From: Bartonella sp. HY038
GTDB taxonomy: Bacteria; Pseudomonadota; Alphaproteobacteria; Rhizobiales; Rhizobiaceae
Direction of reading: 5' to 3'
DNA length: 64,000 bases
NCBI RefSeq assembly: GCF_014117425.1
Contig: NZ_CP059725.1
Coordinates: 1,302,001-1,366,000 of the forward strand
Shown here: positions 24,901 to 34,054 of the stretch, piece by piece
Layout: each line of letters begins with the position of its first letter
Position numbering within the stretch: the first letter of the stretch is position 1
The notes under the pieces: generated by a model
The model's input: only the letters and a program-made list of their open reading frames with translations
What the model was told of the DNA's origin: nothing
Databases searched by the model: none
Program-made: the position numbers and the translations under genes

Positions 24901-26352
24901 TTAAGCAATTTCACCAAGGCAAACATATTTAATCTCAACAAAGTCATCAATGCCGAAATGTGAACCTTCGCGGCCAAGTCCAGATGACTTGATACCTCCA
25001 AATGGTGCTTCTGCCGTTGAAATGAGGCCGGTATTAACCCCAACCATGCCATATTCTAATGCTTCACTAACGCGGAATACGCGGGCTAAGTCCTTAGCAT
25101 AGAAGTAGGATGCAAGACCAAATTCCGTATCATTTGCCTGTTGGATAACGTCATCCTCATTGAAAAAGCGGAAAAGAGGTGCAACAGGGCCAAAAGTTTC
25201 TTCACTGGCAACTAGCATATCCTTGGTTACATCGGCAAGAACGGTTGGTTCAAAGAAAGTGCCACCAAGGGCAGATGGCTTACCACCGGTTAATACACGT
25301 GCACCTTTGCTGACCGCGTCTTTAACATGCTGCTCGACCTTTTTAAGGGCAGGCTCATCAATCAGCGGTCCAAGAATAACATCTTTCTCCATACCATTGC
25401 CAACTTTTAATTTGGCAATAGCATCAGTTAATTTTTTAGCAAATATGTCATAAACGCCATCTTGTACGTAAATACGATTGGCGCATACGCATGTTTGACC
25501 ATTATTGCGGAATTTGGCAATAATGCTACCGGCAACAGCTGCATCAATATCGGCATCATCAAAAACGATAAAGGGTGCATTGCCACCAAGTTCTAGGCCA
25601 AGTTTTTTAATTGTCGGTGCGCATTGCGCATAAAGCTTTGCACCAACTTCAGTAGAACCAGTAAAGGTCAGTTTGCGCACAATTGGGCTATCGGTGATCA
25701 CCTTACCAATTTCTCTCGCGCTACCAGTCACCACAGAAAAAAGACCGGCAGGGATACCGGCACGCTCGCCAAGTATGGCAAGGGCAATGGCTGAAAACGG
25801 AGTTTGAGACGCAGGTTTTAACACCATGGCGCAACCAGAAGCTAAAGCAGGGCCGGCTTTTCTGGTAATCATTGCATTTGGAAAGTTCCACGGTGTAATA
25901 GCGGCTACTACACCAATTGGCTGCTTCATCACGAGGAGACGTTTGTCCCGCTGATGGCCGGGGATGATTTCACCATTAATGCGGCGTGCTTCTTCAGCAA
26001 ACCAGTCAATAAAGCTTGCACCATAGTCAATTTCGCCAATAGCTTCATTAAGTGGTTTACCTTGTTCAAGGGTGAGAATTTTGCCAAGATCTTCGCGGTT
26101 CTCTACCATAAGATTGAACCATTTACGCAAAATAAGCGAGCGTTCCTTAGCCGTGCGTTTTGCCCATTCTTTTTGAGCCGTTTCAGCAGCTTTAATCGCT
26201 TCCAGAGTCATTTCCTGTGTACAGTTAGGAATATAGCCTAAAATTTCGCCCGTTGCAGGGTTAGTAACTTCTGTGCCATTATCTTTGCTGCCTGCAATCC
26301 ATTTGCCAGCGATATAGGCGGCCTGTTTAAAAAGTGTATTGTCTTTCAACAT
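24901..26352 (-). CDS. gabD: NAD(P)-dependent succinate-semialdehyde dehydrogenase
   Basis: Oxidises succinate semialdehyde to succinate, the second step of GABA breakdown. 483 residues with cofactor motif FTGSTEVGAKL, general base Glu in LELGGNAPFIVFD, and catalytic Cys in NNGQTCVCANRIYV, the double-Cys form typical of GabD. Start ATG 26352 (MLKDNTLFKQAAY) follows AGGAT; an upstream in-frame ATG would add 11 residues. It lies 164 bases downstream of the broken gabT on the same strand, with a palindromic repeat between them. Confidence 0.94.
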   Translation of the reverse strand: MLKDNTLFKQAAYIAGKWIAGSKDNGTEVTNPATGEILGYIPNCTQEMTLEAIKAAETAQKEWAKRTAKERSLILRKWFNLMVENREDLGKILTLEQGKPLNEAIGEIDYGASFIDWFAEEARRINGEIIPGHQRDKRLLVMKQPIGVVAAITPWNFPNAMITRKAGPALASGCAMVLKPASQTPFSAIALAILGERAGIPAGLFSVVTGSAREIGKVITDSPIVRKLTFTGSTEVGAKLYAQCAPTIKKLGLELGGNAPFIVFDDADIDAAVAGSIIAKFRNNGQTCVCANRIYVQDGVYDIFAKKLTDAIAKLKVGNGMEKDVILGPLIDEPALKKVEQHVKDAVSKGARVLTGGKPSALGGTFFEPTVLADVTKDMLVASEETFGPVAPLFRFFNEDDVIQQANDTEFGLASYFYAKDLARVFRVSEALEYGMVGVNTGLISTAEAPFGGIKSSGLGREGSHFGIDDFVEIKYVCLGEIA

Positions 26353-26435
26353 AATATCAATCCTATCCCATTGCTTCTTATTCAATATTTTTGGCTTTAC
26401 GGGAAAGCCAATCTGCTTAATTACAGCGAGAAAAC

Positions 26436-26475
26436 TAGAGCACCTAGTTGTTGTAACTTAAATAATTGTGCTCTA
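26436..26475. repeat. REP-like palindromic repeat, copy 2
   Basis: TAGAGCAC (26436-26443) pairs with GTGCTCTA (26468-26475); the stem extends by ACTAG/CTAGT and an inner AGTT/AACT pairing occupies the loop. Same outer stem and overall length as the copy at 6741-6781. It lies between gabT and gabD, where it could affect mRNA stability of the gabT-gabD transcript. Confidence 0.6.
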
Positions 26476-26516
26476 GTGTCTTTTGTATTTAATGCTAGGT
26501 ATTGAAAAAGCGCAAA

Positions 26517-27796
26517 TTAACTTGTTGCTTTAACTTCGCGGATTGATTGCTCTAAAATATCAAGGGCTTCATTAAAAATCTTATCATCAACCGTGATTGG
26601 CGCCAAAAAGCGGATAACATTGCTATAGACACCGCAGGTAAGTAAGATAAGCCCTTTTTCAAGAGCCTTAAGGCGGATTTTTATTAGCAAAGTCAGCTGA
26701 TGGCTTGCCGTTTTTGTCAAAAAATTCAACTGCGGTCATGAAGCCTGGACCACGGATATCCTTGATTTCCGGTACATCGTCCTGAATGGAAGCCAAACGT
26801 TGGCGCAAGCGCGAGCCAAGCTGGTTTGCTCTTTCACAAAGCCCTTCTTCTTCAATTACATCAAGCACAGCTAGAGCTGCTGCAATGGCTAATGGATTAC
26901 CGCCATAGGTGCCACCAAGGCCGCCTACGCCTGGGGCATCCATGATTTCAGCCTTGCCAGTAACCGCTGATAGTGGGAAACCGCCAGCTAAGCTTTTTGC
27001 CATAGTGATAAGGTCTGGGGCGACGTCATAATGATCCATGGCAAAGAGCTTGCCTGTTCTGGCAAAGCCTGTCTGTACTTCATCAGCTATCATAACAATG
27101 CCGTGTTCATCACAGATTTCGCGAACTCGGTTCATTAATTCTGCTGGTGCTTGATAAAAAACCACCTTCACCCTGAACAGGTTCTAGAATAATAGCTGCA
27201 ATGCGCTTTGGATCAATATCTGCTTTAAGCAGCGTATTTAACGCATTTATACTATCTTCAACCGTTACACCATGTACTGAATAAGGGTAGGGAATATGGT
27301 AAATATCACCAGGCATTGCGCCAAAGCCAACTTTATAAGGGACGACCTTACCAGTTAAAGCCATGCCCATAAATGTACGGCCATGAAAACCACCGGAGAA
27401 CGCAATAACGCCATCACGCCCTGTATGTGCGCGAGCAATTTTAATCGCATTTTCAACTGCTTCAGCGCCGGTAGTTACAAAAACAGTTTTTTTCTTAAAA
27501 TTACCGGGTGTTGCTGCATTGAGTTTTTCAGCAAGCTCCACATAATTCTCATAAGGCACAACCTGATGGCAAGTATGGGTAAAGCGATCAAGCTGCTTTT
27601 TTACCGCTTCAATAACTTTTGGGTGGCGGTGGCCAGTGTTAAGCACTGCAATACCCGATGCAAAATCAATAAAGCGGCGGCCTTCTGCATCCCAAAGTTC
27701 AGTATTTTCTGCTTTATCTGCAAAAATTGGCGTAGTTACACCAACGCCGCGCGCAACAGCATCTGAGCGGCGCTTTGAAAGTTCTGCATTTCCCAT
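26517..27796 (-). pseudogene. gabT: 4-aminobutyrate aminotransferase, two frameshifts
   Basis: PLP enzyme moving the GABA amino group to 2-oxoglutarate. The full protein is encoded but in three frames: N-terminal part from MGNAELSKRR to ILEPVQGEGGF, middle from YQAPAELMNRVREICDE to PSADFANK, and C-terminal IRLKALEKGLILLTCG onward to the end. The breaks are one extra T in a run of six (minus strand; 27156-27161) and one extra A in a run of five (26678-26682). Each is a +1 slip in a homopolymer and the remaining sequence is undamaged. It is therefore either newly inactivated or a sequencing error. GGAGG eight bases before ATG 27796 fixes the start. Confidence 0.9.
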
Positions 27797-28007
27797 GATT
27801 AAATCCTCCATATTCGCTTAAAAAACTGTATGATTGGATCAAAAGATAATTTAAGTGAAACTATTAGGGATCGACACTGCACTTATCATTTTGACACTTG
27901 TTGAGGATAGATTAACCTATTTTTTGTCAAAAAATATAGACAATCTGTATAATTATATTTTATTATTTATACGTTTGGGATATTGGTTGGCTCTTTTATT
28001 ATTGAAA

Positions 28008-29435
28008 TTACACGGAAAATATTTTGGCAATTTTTAAAGCGAGCCATATTTTATTGCGGTTATCAGCATTTTGGATATCAAGACCGGTAAGGTCATTAAA
28101 GCGTTCCATGCGGTTGCGAATAGTGTGGCGGTGGACATTAAGCTTTTGTGCCGTTTCATGGAGGTTAAAACCACTATCTAGCAACATCTCGATGGTCGTA
28201 AGTAATTCAGCAGATAGGTCTTTGTGAAGTATGGCGTTTTTGAAAGCTTTGGCTGAGATGGGATCCAATAAACCAAGCATGGTTTCAATTGCCATATCAT
28301 CGCTATCATAAAGGCCTGCTGTTGAGTTTTGCGCCAGCATTTGTGCTTGCCGTAAGCCCGTATGTAACTGATCTGCTTTAACTGGTTTACTTACCCCTAT
28401 GCTACAATTGGGACAAATAGTCAGCAATGGTGCTAAAAGCTGTTTAGGAGGTAATCGTGATGAAATTGCAAAAAAAACAATAATTTCATTGTTGTAAATC
28501 TGAATTATCGAGTCTTTTGGTAAGTTAGTGGCAATTAAATCTGCTGTCTTTTTCAAATGACCATTAAGCGGTTTTACAAAAGCAAATCCGAAATTGCTAT
28601 CAGGGTCAAAGCCAAGTGAAAAAAGCTTATGCCTTATTTCTTGTAAAGGTAAAAATGATTGCATCAGCATGGAAAATATATCAATTTTTAAACGGCTTTC
28701 AGCGCGGTTTACCGCATTGGTGCGATTGATAATAATTCTTGCTGCCAAAATCATTTCATGGATAAATGCCTTATCGGTTAATGAAAAATCTTGCGATTTG
28801 CGTTTAATGCGCAATTCAATTGTATTGGTGCAAGAAAAGCTGGTAAAATCATTATGTTGGTTTATTGCTTCCTTTGCTTTGGCGCCCTTACTGCGTACCG
28901 CCTCGGCTAAGATATTTTTATCCTGCTCAATAATTTGGCAGTCCGCCAATAAGCTATTGGCTAGCCGCATAGTAATATCGGAAAGCTGTAATTTTTCATC
29001 AATGGCATCGTCAAGAATTTGGCTGTAATAGGATCTATTGCCAAGTTGGCTTGGCTTATCGACAAGCTGTTCTGCTGCAATCTGTGTTATATGGGCAAAA
29101 CTTAATTCATAAGGCACTTCGCATAAGGGTAGTTTAAGAGCATTTGCTCTTTCAATCATGATGGCTGGAATTTTACTAAATTTAAGCCCTATACCAAACC
29201 CAATGCCAGCAACTCCACTTGAATAGAGTTGATCCATGTAGCGGATCATTGCCGCATCATCATTAAGGTTCCAACCTGATATGAGATTAAACTCACCACC
29301 TCTTAACCAACGGCGTGGTTCGGGATTATCGGAAGCAATTACCCAGTTAATACGGTTTTTAAGCCCCTCAAGACCTGCAATGGGAATGAGAGCAGGTTTA
29401 GTCATGCTACAAAGGCGTTCAACGGTTAGGGGCAT
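28008..29435 (-). CDS. PucR family transcriptional regulator
   Basis: 475 residues. The N-terminal PucR domain (LTVERLCSM, then RWLRGGEFNLISGWNL and GVAGIGFGIG) senses a purine or amino-acid-type ligand in known members. The central part is a degenerate GGDEF-like region. The C-terminal HTH_30 domain has the form LNLHETAQKL-like: here GFNLHETAQKLNVHRHTIRN. It lies between aapP and gabT on the same strand, so it may control GABA or amino-acid use. Target genes and ligand are inferred only from position. Confidence 0.85.
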   Translation of the reverse strand: MPLTVERLCSMTKPALIPIAGLEGLKNRINWVIASDNPEPRRWLRGGEFNLISGWNLNDDAAMIRYMDQLYSSGVAGIGFGIGLKFSKIPAIMIERANALKLPLCEVPYELSFAHITQIAAEQLVDKPSQLGNRSYYSQILDDAIDEKLQLSDITMRLANSLLADCQIIEQDKNILAEAVRSKGAKAKEAINQHNDFTSFSCTNTIELRIKRKSQDFSLTDKAFIHEMILAARIIINRTNAVNRAESRLKIDIFSMLMQSFLPLQEIRHKLFSLGFDPDSNFGFAFVKPLNGHLKKTADLIATNLPKDSIIQIYNNEIIVFFAISSRLPPKQLLAPLLTICPNCSIGVSKPVKADQLHTGLRQAQMLAQNSTAGLYDSDDMAIETMLGLLDPISAKAFKNAILHKDLSAELLTTIEMLLDSGFNLHETAQKLNVHRHTIRNRMERFNDLTGLDIQNADNRNKIWLALKIAKIFSV

Positions 29436-29516
29436 AATTTATAATCTTTAAGTTTTGCTTTTAGTTATTTACAATTAAATGAACTATAAATTTTTACATC
29501 ATTTCAGCATATTCAT

Positions 29517-30281
29517 TTATAGTATTTGCTCTAAAAATGTTTTTGTGCGTGCAATTTGCGGATTGGTAAAAAGATTTTTTGGGGTATTTATTTCCATAAT
29601 TTGTCCCTCATCCATGAAGATAATGCGATCTGCTATTTCGCGAGCAAAAGCCATCTCATGGGTAACACAAATCATTGTCATACCAGTTTTGGCAAGTTCT
29701 TCGATTGTATCTAAAACTTCTTTTATCATTTCAGGATCAAGCGCCGAAGTCGGTTCATCAAAAAGCATGATTTTAGGGCTCATACACAAAGAACGAGCAA
29801 TTGCTGCACGCTGCTGTTGTCCACCCGATAATTGTCCGGGATATTTATTGGCTTGATCCTTGATGTGGACCTTATCCAAATAATCCAGTGCTAAATCATT
29901 CGCAGTGCTGCGGTTCATATGGCGAACCCAAATTGGGGCTAAAGTACAATTTTCTAAAATGGTTAAATGGGGGAAAAGATTGAATTGCTGAAAAACCATA
30001 CCAACTTCACTGCGAACCTTATCAATATGGCGGCTACTGGAATCAAGCTGGATACCCTCAACCGTGATTTGTCCGCTTTGATAGGCTTCCAATGCATTTA
30101 TGCAACGGATCATAGTTGATTTACCTGATCCAGAGGGACCGATAACCACAATTTTTTCACCCACCGTGACAGATAGATTAATATCACGCAAAACATGGTT
30201 GTCACCAAACCATTTATTGACCGTTTTCATTTCAACGGCAAGTGGACTGTCATTTGTTTGGTCAATCATGATGTTATTCAT
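29517..30281 (-). CDS. aapP: general L-amino acid ABC transporter ATP-binding protein
   Basis: Polar-amino-acid type ATPase. Walker A GPSGSGKST, Q loop FQQFNLFPH, signature LSGGQQQRAAI, Walker B IMLFDEPTSALD, switch His in CVTHEMAF. ATG 30281 gives 255 residues, the usual size, and starts five bases after the aapM stop; the frame is open further upstream over aapM but that part is not conserved. Last gene of aapJQMP. The nearest relatives by layout are the broad-specificity Aap systems of rhizobia, which also carry GABA in some species. Confidence 0.92.
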   Translation of the reverse strand: MNNIMIDQTNDSPLAVEMKTVNKWFGDNHVLRDINLSVTVGEKIVVIGPSGSGKSTMIRCINALEAYQSGQITVEGIQLDSSSRHIDKVRSEVGMVFQQFNLFPHLTILENCTLAPIWVRHMNRSTANDLALDYLDKVHIKDQANKYPGQLSGGQQQRAAIARSLCMSPKIMLFDEPTSALDPEMIKEVLDTIEELAKTGMTMICVTHEMAFAREIADRIIFMDEGQIMEINTPKNLFTNPQIARTKTFLEQIL

Positions 30282-30285
30282 TTCA

Positions 30286-31446
30286 TTAGTTTTGTAATTT
30301 TCTTGAGGCATTGAGGTGGCGCTCGATAAAATGGGCATAGCGTGACATGGCAAAGCAAAATAGCCAAAAGATAAAGCCGGCAAAAATATAGGCGGTTGCA
30401 GGTGTTACGGGACTTATCCAATTGGGTTGTAAGGTAGCATTTTGGGCGGCACCCAATAAGTCTTGCATATTAATCGTATAGATCAAGCTAGTATCTTTAA
30501 ACATTCCAATCAAAATATTGATGACACCGGGAATAACAAGGCGAAAAGCTTGTGGCACAATGATAAAGCTAATCATTTGCCAATAACGCAGCCCAAGCGA
30601 CCATGCAGCTTCATATTGTGCCTTAGGTACTGCTTGCAAACCGCCACGAATAACTTCTGCAATATAGACTGAGGTAAAAAGCGCTACCGCAATAAGCGCT
30701 CTTAAAAAATTATCAAAATTTAAATCTTGCGGAAAAAACAATGGCAACATGACATTGGCGACAAAAAGCACTGCCACCAAGGGTACACCACGCAAGGTTT
30801 CGATAAAAATTACACATAAAAAGTGAATGATTGGCTTTTTCGATTGCCGTCCAAGTGCCAGCAAAGTGCCAAGCGGTAGCGAAACGATTATGCTGGAATA
30901 GGCAATGATTAAAGTTGCAAGTAAACCACCCCAACGCGCAGTTGGCACGCTCGTTAATCCAAATGCACCACCATAAAGCAAGATATAGCAAAAGATTGGT
31001 ACAAAAATAAACGATAAAAGGGCGTTGATGACTTTGAACCTTACTCTCGGCATCAATAGTGGAATATTGACTATAATCACCAATAACAATGCGCAATGAA
31101 CCCGCCATAATTCACTTTGTGGGTAAATACCATATAAAAATGAACTCATATTAGCGCGGACAAATGCCCAGCATGCGCCTGACCAACCATTGGGTTGAAT
31201 GCCGCCTTGTATGATAGTTGCGCACGCCGCACGATCATTGCCTATCCAACTGGCATCAATAAACAACCAACGTAAAGTTGGAATGGAGGTGTAGATCAAG
31301 GCTATTAACAAAAATATGGTTATTAAGCCATCAAGTGGATTTGCAAATAGTCGGCGTTTTAGCCAGTGCAAAATACCACTTTGGCGTTTGGGTGGTGGCA
31401 GGGCAGGTAGCAATTGCTTACGAGTAAAGGCGCTAATTTTTTCCAT
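30286..31446 (-). CDS. aapM: general L-amino acid ABC transporter permease
   Basis: Inner-membrane subunit of the Aap importer. 386 residues with an unusually long N-terminal part before the permease core, characteristic of AapM. The core contains IETLRGVPLVAVLFVANV, the EAA-type loop AQYEAAWSLGLRYWQMISF, and GMFKDTSLIYTI. About eight membrane segments. AAAGGA precedes the ATG. Two bases separate it from aapQ. Confidence 0.93.
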   Translation of the reverse strand: MEKISAFTRKQLLPALPPPKRQSGILHWLKRRLFANPLDGLITIFLLIALIYTSIPTLRWLFIDASWIGNDRAACATIIQGGIQPNGWSGACWAFVRANMSSFLYGIYPQSELWRVHCALLLVIIVNIPLLMPRVRFKVINALLSFIFVPIFCYILLYGGAFGLTSVPTARWGGLLATLIIAYSSIIVSLPLGTLLALGRQSKKPIIHFLCVIFIETLRGVPLVAVLFVANVMLPLFFPQDLNFDNFLRALIAVALFTSVYIAEVIRGGLQAVPKAQYEAAWSLGLRYWQMISFIIVPQAFRLVIPGVINILIGMFKDTSLIYTINMQDLLGAAQNATLQPNWISPVTPATAYIFAGFIFWLFCFAMSRYAHFIERHLNASRKLQN

Positions 31447-31448
31447 TT

Positions 31449-32657
31449 TTAGCGTCCTTTCAAACTGGTTTTATAATTAAACCAATTCATGATCAGTGAA
31501 ATAAGCAAGCTAAGGCTTAAGTAAACGATTATCCAAATAACGGTTACTTGGATGGGCTGCCCTGTTTGATTGTAGATGGTGTTACCAATGCGCATAATCT
31601 CGGTATAACCAACAGCTGTTGCAAGTGAAGTGTTTTTCATCAAGCTCATATATTGGCTGGAGAGTGGTGGAATAATGATGCGCAAGGCAAGTGGCAAAAC
31701 AATAAGCCTTGTAATAAGGCGAGGCTTTAAACCAAGTGAAGCTCCAGCTTCCTTGTAACCATAATCGACACCTTGGAGGCCACTGCGCACAAGTTCTGCA
31801 ATTAAAGCCGATGTGTAAATGGAAAGAGCTAAAAATAATGCGGTAAATTCTGGTGTTATACTTGTGCCGCCGCTGATGTTAAATCGCCCTGCTTGCGGTA
31901 TATTAAAGCCTGAAAATTGTAAAATTGGCATAAGAAATAAAAAAGTGGCAGTAATAACTAAAATATAAAATGGCCATAAAATCTGGGCTTTACCGCTTTG
32001 CTCAAAGCGCTTTTTGCCCCAATGACGCAAAGAGATACATAATAGAAGGCTAATAATAACTGCTACTGCAAAACTCAGCATAATCAGCCAACCACTTTGG
32101 CCAAATATTGGCTGCGGCAAAAAGATACCACGTTGATTGATAAAAACATTAAACGGTAGTGCAATACTGTCACGCACCGATGGTAGTAAAGCTTGAATTA
32201 TTGCAAAATACCAAAAAAATATCACCAAAAGCGGAGGAATATTGCGAAAAGTCTCAATGTAAAACAGGCAAATTTTTGAAACTAACCAATTATTAGACAG
32301 CCGACCAATGCCAATTAAAAGCCCCAATAGGCTTGATGCTATGATGCATAGAACGGCCATCACTATTGTATTGACAAAGCCAGCAGCTAGCGCTGTGAGA
32401 TAGTTGGAATCTTCGCTATAGGGAATAAGACTATTGGGAATAGAAACACCCGCGCGCTGAAGTAGAAAGCCAAAGCCCGCAGTCATATTATTGGCTTGCA
32501 TATTGGTAATCGTATTGGTGATAATCCACTGTGCCGTTAGTCCAATAAAAACAATTACTAGCAATTGAATAAGAAAACTAACACTCAATATGGAATGCAA
32601 AAAGGTGCGAAACGCACCTTTTTTTATCGGGGAGGGCCGTGGTTGAATAGGTACCAA
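31449..32657 (-). CDS. aapQ: general L-amino acid ABC transporter permease
   Basis: Partner permease of AapM, 402 residues. It shows the AapQ pattern ETFRNIPPLLVIFFWYFAI, the loop YGYKEAGASLGLKPRLIT, and MKNTSLATAVGYTEIMRI. A long periplasmic segment follows the first membrane helix. No ATG lies near the expected start; TTG 32657 with GAGG ten bases upstream is the best choice. It follows aapJ after an 88-base spacer that holds a hairpin. Confidence 0.92.
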   Translation of the reverse strand: MVPIQPRPSPIKKGAFRTFLHSILSVSFLIQLLVIVFIGLTAQWIITNTITNMQANNMTAGFGFLLQRAGVSIPNSLIPYSEDSNYLTALAAGFVNTIVMAVLCIIASSLLGLLIGIGRLSNNWLVSKICLFYIETFRNIPPLLVIFFWYFAIIQALLPSVRDSIALPFNVFINQRGIFLPQPIFGQSGWLIMLSFAVAVIISLLLCISLRHWGKKRFEQSGKAQILWPFYILVITATFLFLMPILQFSGFNIPQAGRFNISGGTSITPEFTALFLALSIYTSALIAELVRSGLQGVDYGYKEAGASLGLKPRLITRLIVLPLALRIIIPPLSSQYMSLMKNTSLATAVGYTEIMRIGNTIYNQTGQPIQVTVIWIIVYLSLSLLISLIMNWFNYKTSLKGR

Positions 32658-32712
32658 GAGTACAATGCCTCATAAATTTATATTGGTAAGTAAAACAAAT
32701 TTTAAAACAAAA

Positions 32713-32729
32713 CGGGTGCGCAATACCCG
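32713..32729 (-). terminator. intercistronic hairpin between aapJ and aapQ
   Basis: On the minus strand CGGGT and ACCCG flank a 7-base loop and are followed by TTTTGTTTT. It looks like a weak terminator or an mRNA 3'-end stabiliser. Such elements commonly let the binding protein be made in excess over the permeases. Confidence 0.65.
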
Positions 32730-32745
32730 ATTTATTTACAAGGTT

Positions 32746-33879
32746 TTAACGAATAGGCACGCCATATTGTAAACCACCCTTGGTCCATAAGGCATTGATA
32801 CCACGTGAAATTTTAAGCGGCGTATTTTGTCCTATATTGCGCTCAAAAACTTCTCCATAATTACCAACATTTTTAATGATTTTGATAACCCAATCCTGAT
32901 CAAGTCCTAAGTCCTTACCAATATCGTTACCTTGTTCTGCACCAAGCATGCGCTTAATGTCGGGATTATCAGATTTTGCCATATCATCAACATTAGAACT
33001 GGTTATACCAAATTCTTCAGCGTTAACCATTGCATAATGAGTCCAACGAACAATATTTGCCCATTGTGCATCGCCTTGGCGTACAGCAGGACCAAAAGGT
33101 TCTTTTGAAATGATTTGCGGTAAAACAACATTTTTATCAGGATTTGCTAATTGCAAGCGAGTTGCATAAAGCGATGATTGATCTGTCGTATAAGCGTCGC
33201 AACGGCCAGCATCGTAAGCCGCATTGACTTCAGTGAATTTTTCAAAAACCACTGGTTCATATTGCATTTTATGGTTGCGGAAATAATCTGCTAAGGTCAA
33301 TTCAGTTGATGTACCAGATTGAACACATATAGATGCACCAGAAAGTTGCAAAGCAGAAGTTACGTCTTTTAACCGGTCAGAATTTATCATAAAGCCTTGG
33401 CCGTCATAATAATTAATTCCAGTAAACTCGATACCAAGTGACGTATCGCGGCTCATTGTCCAAGTTGTATTGCGGATTAGCACATCAATCTGCCCCGATT
33501 GAAGCGCAAGAAAGCGCTCTTTGGCGGAAAGAGGCACAAATTCTACTTTGGATTTATCTCCAAAGATAGCCGAAGCAACTGCGCGGCAATAATCAGCATC
33601 AAAACCTGTCCAATTGCCTTTCCCATCTCTGATCGCAAAGCCAGTTAATCCTGTATTGACACCGCATACCAAATGACCACGGGTTTTTACTGCACGCAAG
33701 GTCGCACCAGCATTTTCAAGCTTAGGGTCGCCCAATGTTACTTTCATTTCGCTGGTAACAACAGTGCCTTTAACTGGTGCTTGAGCTGCTTCAGTTTGTG
33801 CATTTGCCAATTGACTTTGAAAGCCGCTTATCGTTGTTATCGCCAATAAAGCTGTCAGAAATTTGGTATTTATTGCCAT
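32746..33879 (-). CDS. aapJ: general L-amino acid ABC transporter, periplasmic binding protein
   Basis: 377 residues: signal peptide (FLTALLAITTISGFQSQLANA), then the type II solute-binding fold with LRAVKTRGHLVCGVNTGLTG, GKGNWTGFDADYCRAVA and DQSSLYATRLQLANP. It binds a broad set of L-amino acids in related species. Start ATG 33879 follows GAGGGTG; GTG two codons earlier is the alternative. First gene of aapJQMP, divergent from metC, the arrangement known from Rhizobium. Confidence 0.94.
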   Translation of the reverse strand: MAINTKFLTALLAITTISGFQSQLANAQTEAAQAPVKGTVVTSEMKVTLGDPKLENAGATLRAVKTRGHLVCGVNTGLTGFAIRDGKGNWTGFDADYCRAVASAIFGDKSKVEFVPLSAKERFLALQSGQIDVLIRNTTWTMSRDTSLGIEFTGINYYDGQGFMINSDRLKDVTSALQLSGASICVQSGTSTELTLADYFRNHKMQYEPVVFEKFTEVNAAYDAGRCDAYTTDQSSLYATRLQLANPDKNVVLPQIISKEPFGPAVRQGDAQWANIVRWTHYAMVNAEEFGITSSNVDDMAKSDNPDIKRMLGAEQGNDIGKDLGLDQDWVIKIIKNVGNYGEVFERNIGQNTPLKISRGINALWTKGGLQYGVPIR

Positions 33880-34054
33880 AATCACCCTCTTAGATTTAGT
33901 TTGCAGTTACAATATCCATTTGGAACGTAGTTTGATTGCAAGTTCAAGCAATTTTTTTCCATTGTTTTCTTGCAAGTTAGCATAAAAATAATCTAACCTA
34001 AACATCAAATTTGGTTCCATAGGTCGTAGAGCCTAAAAAGAGGATAATAAGGCA

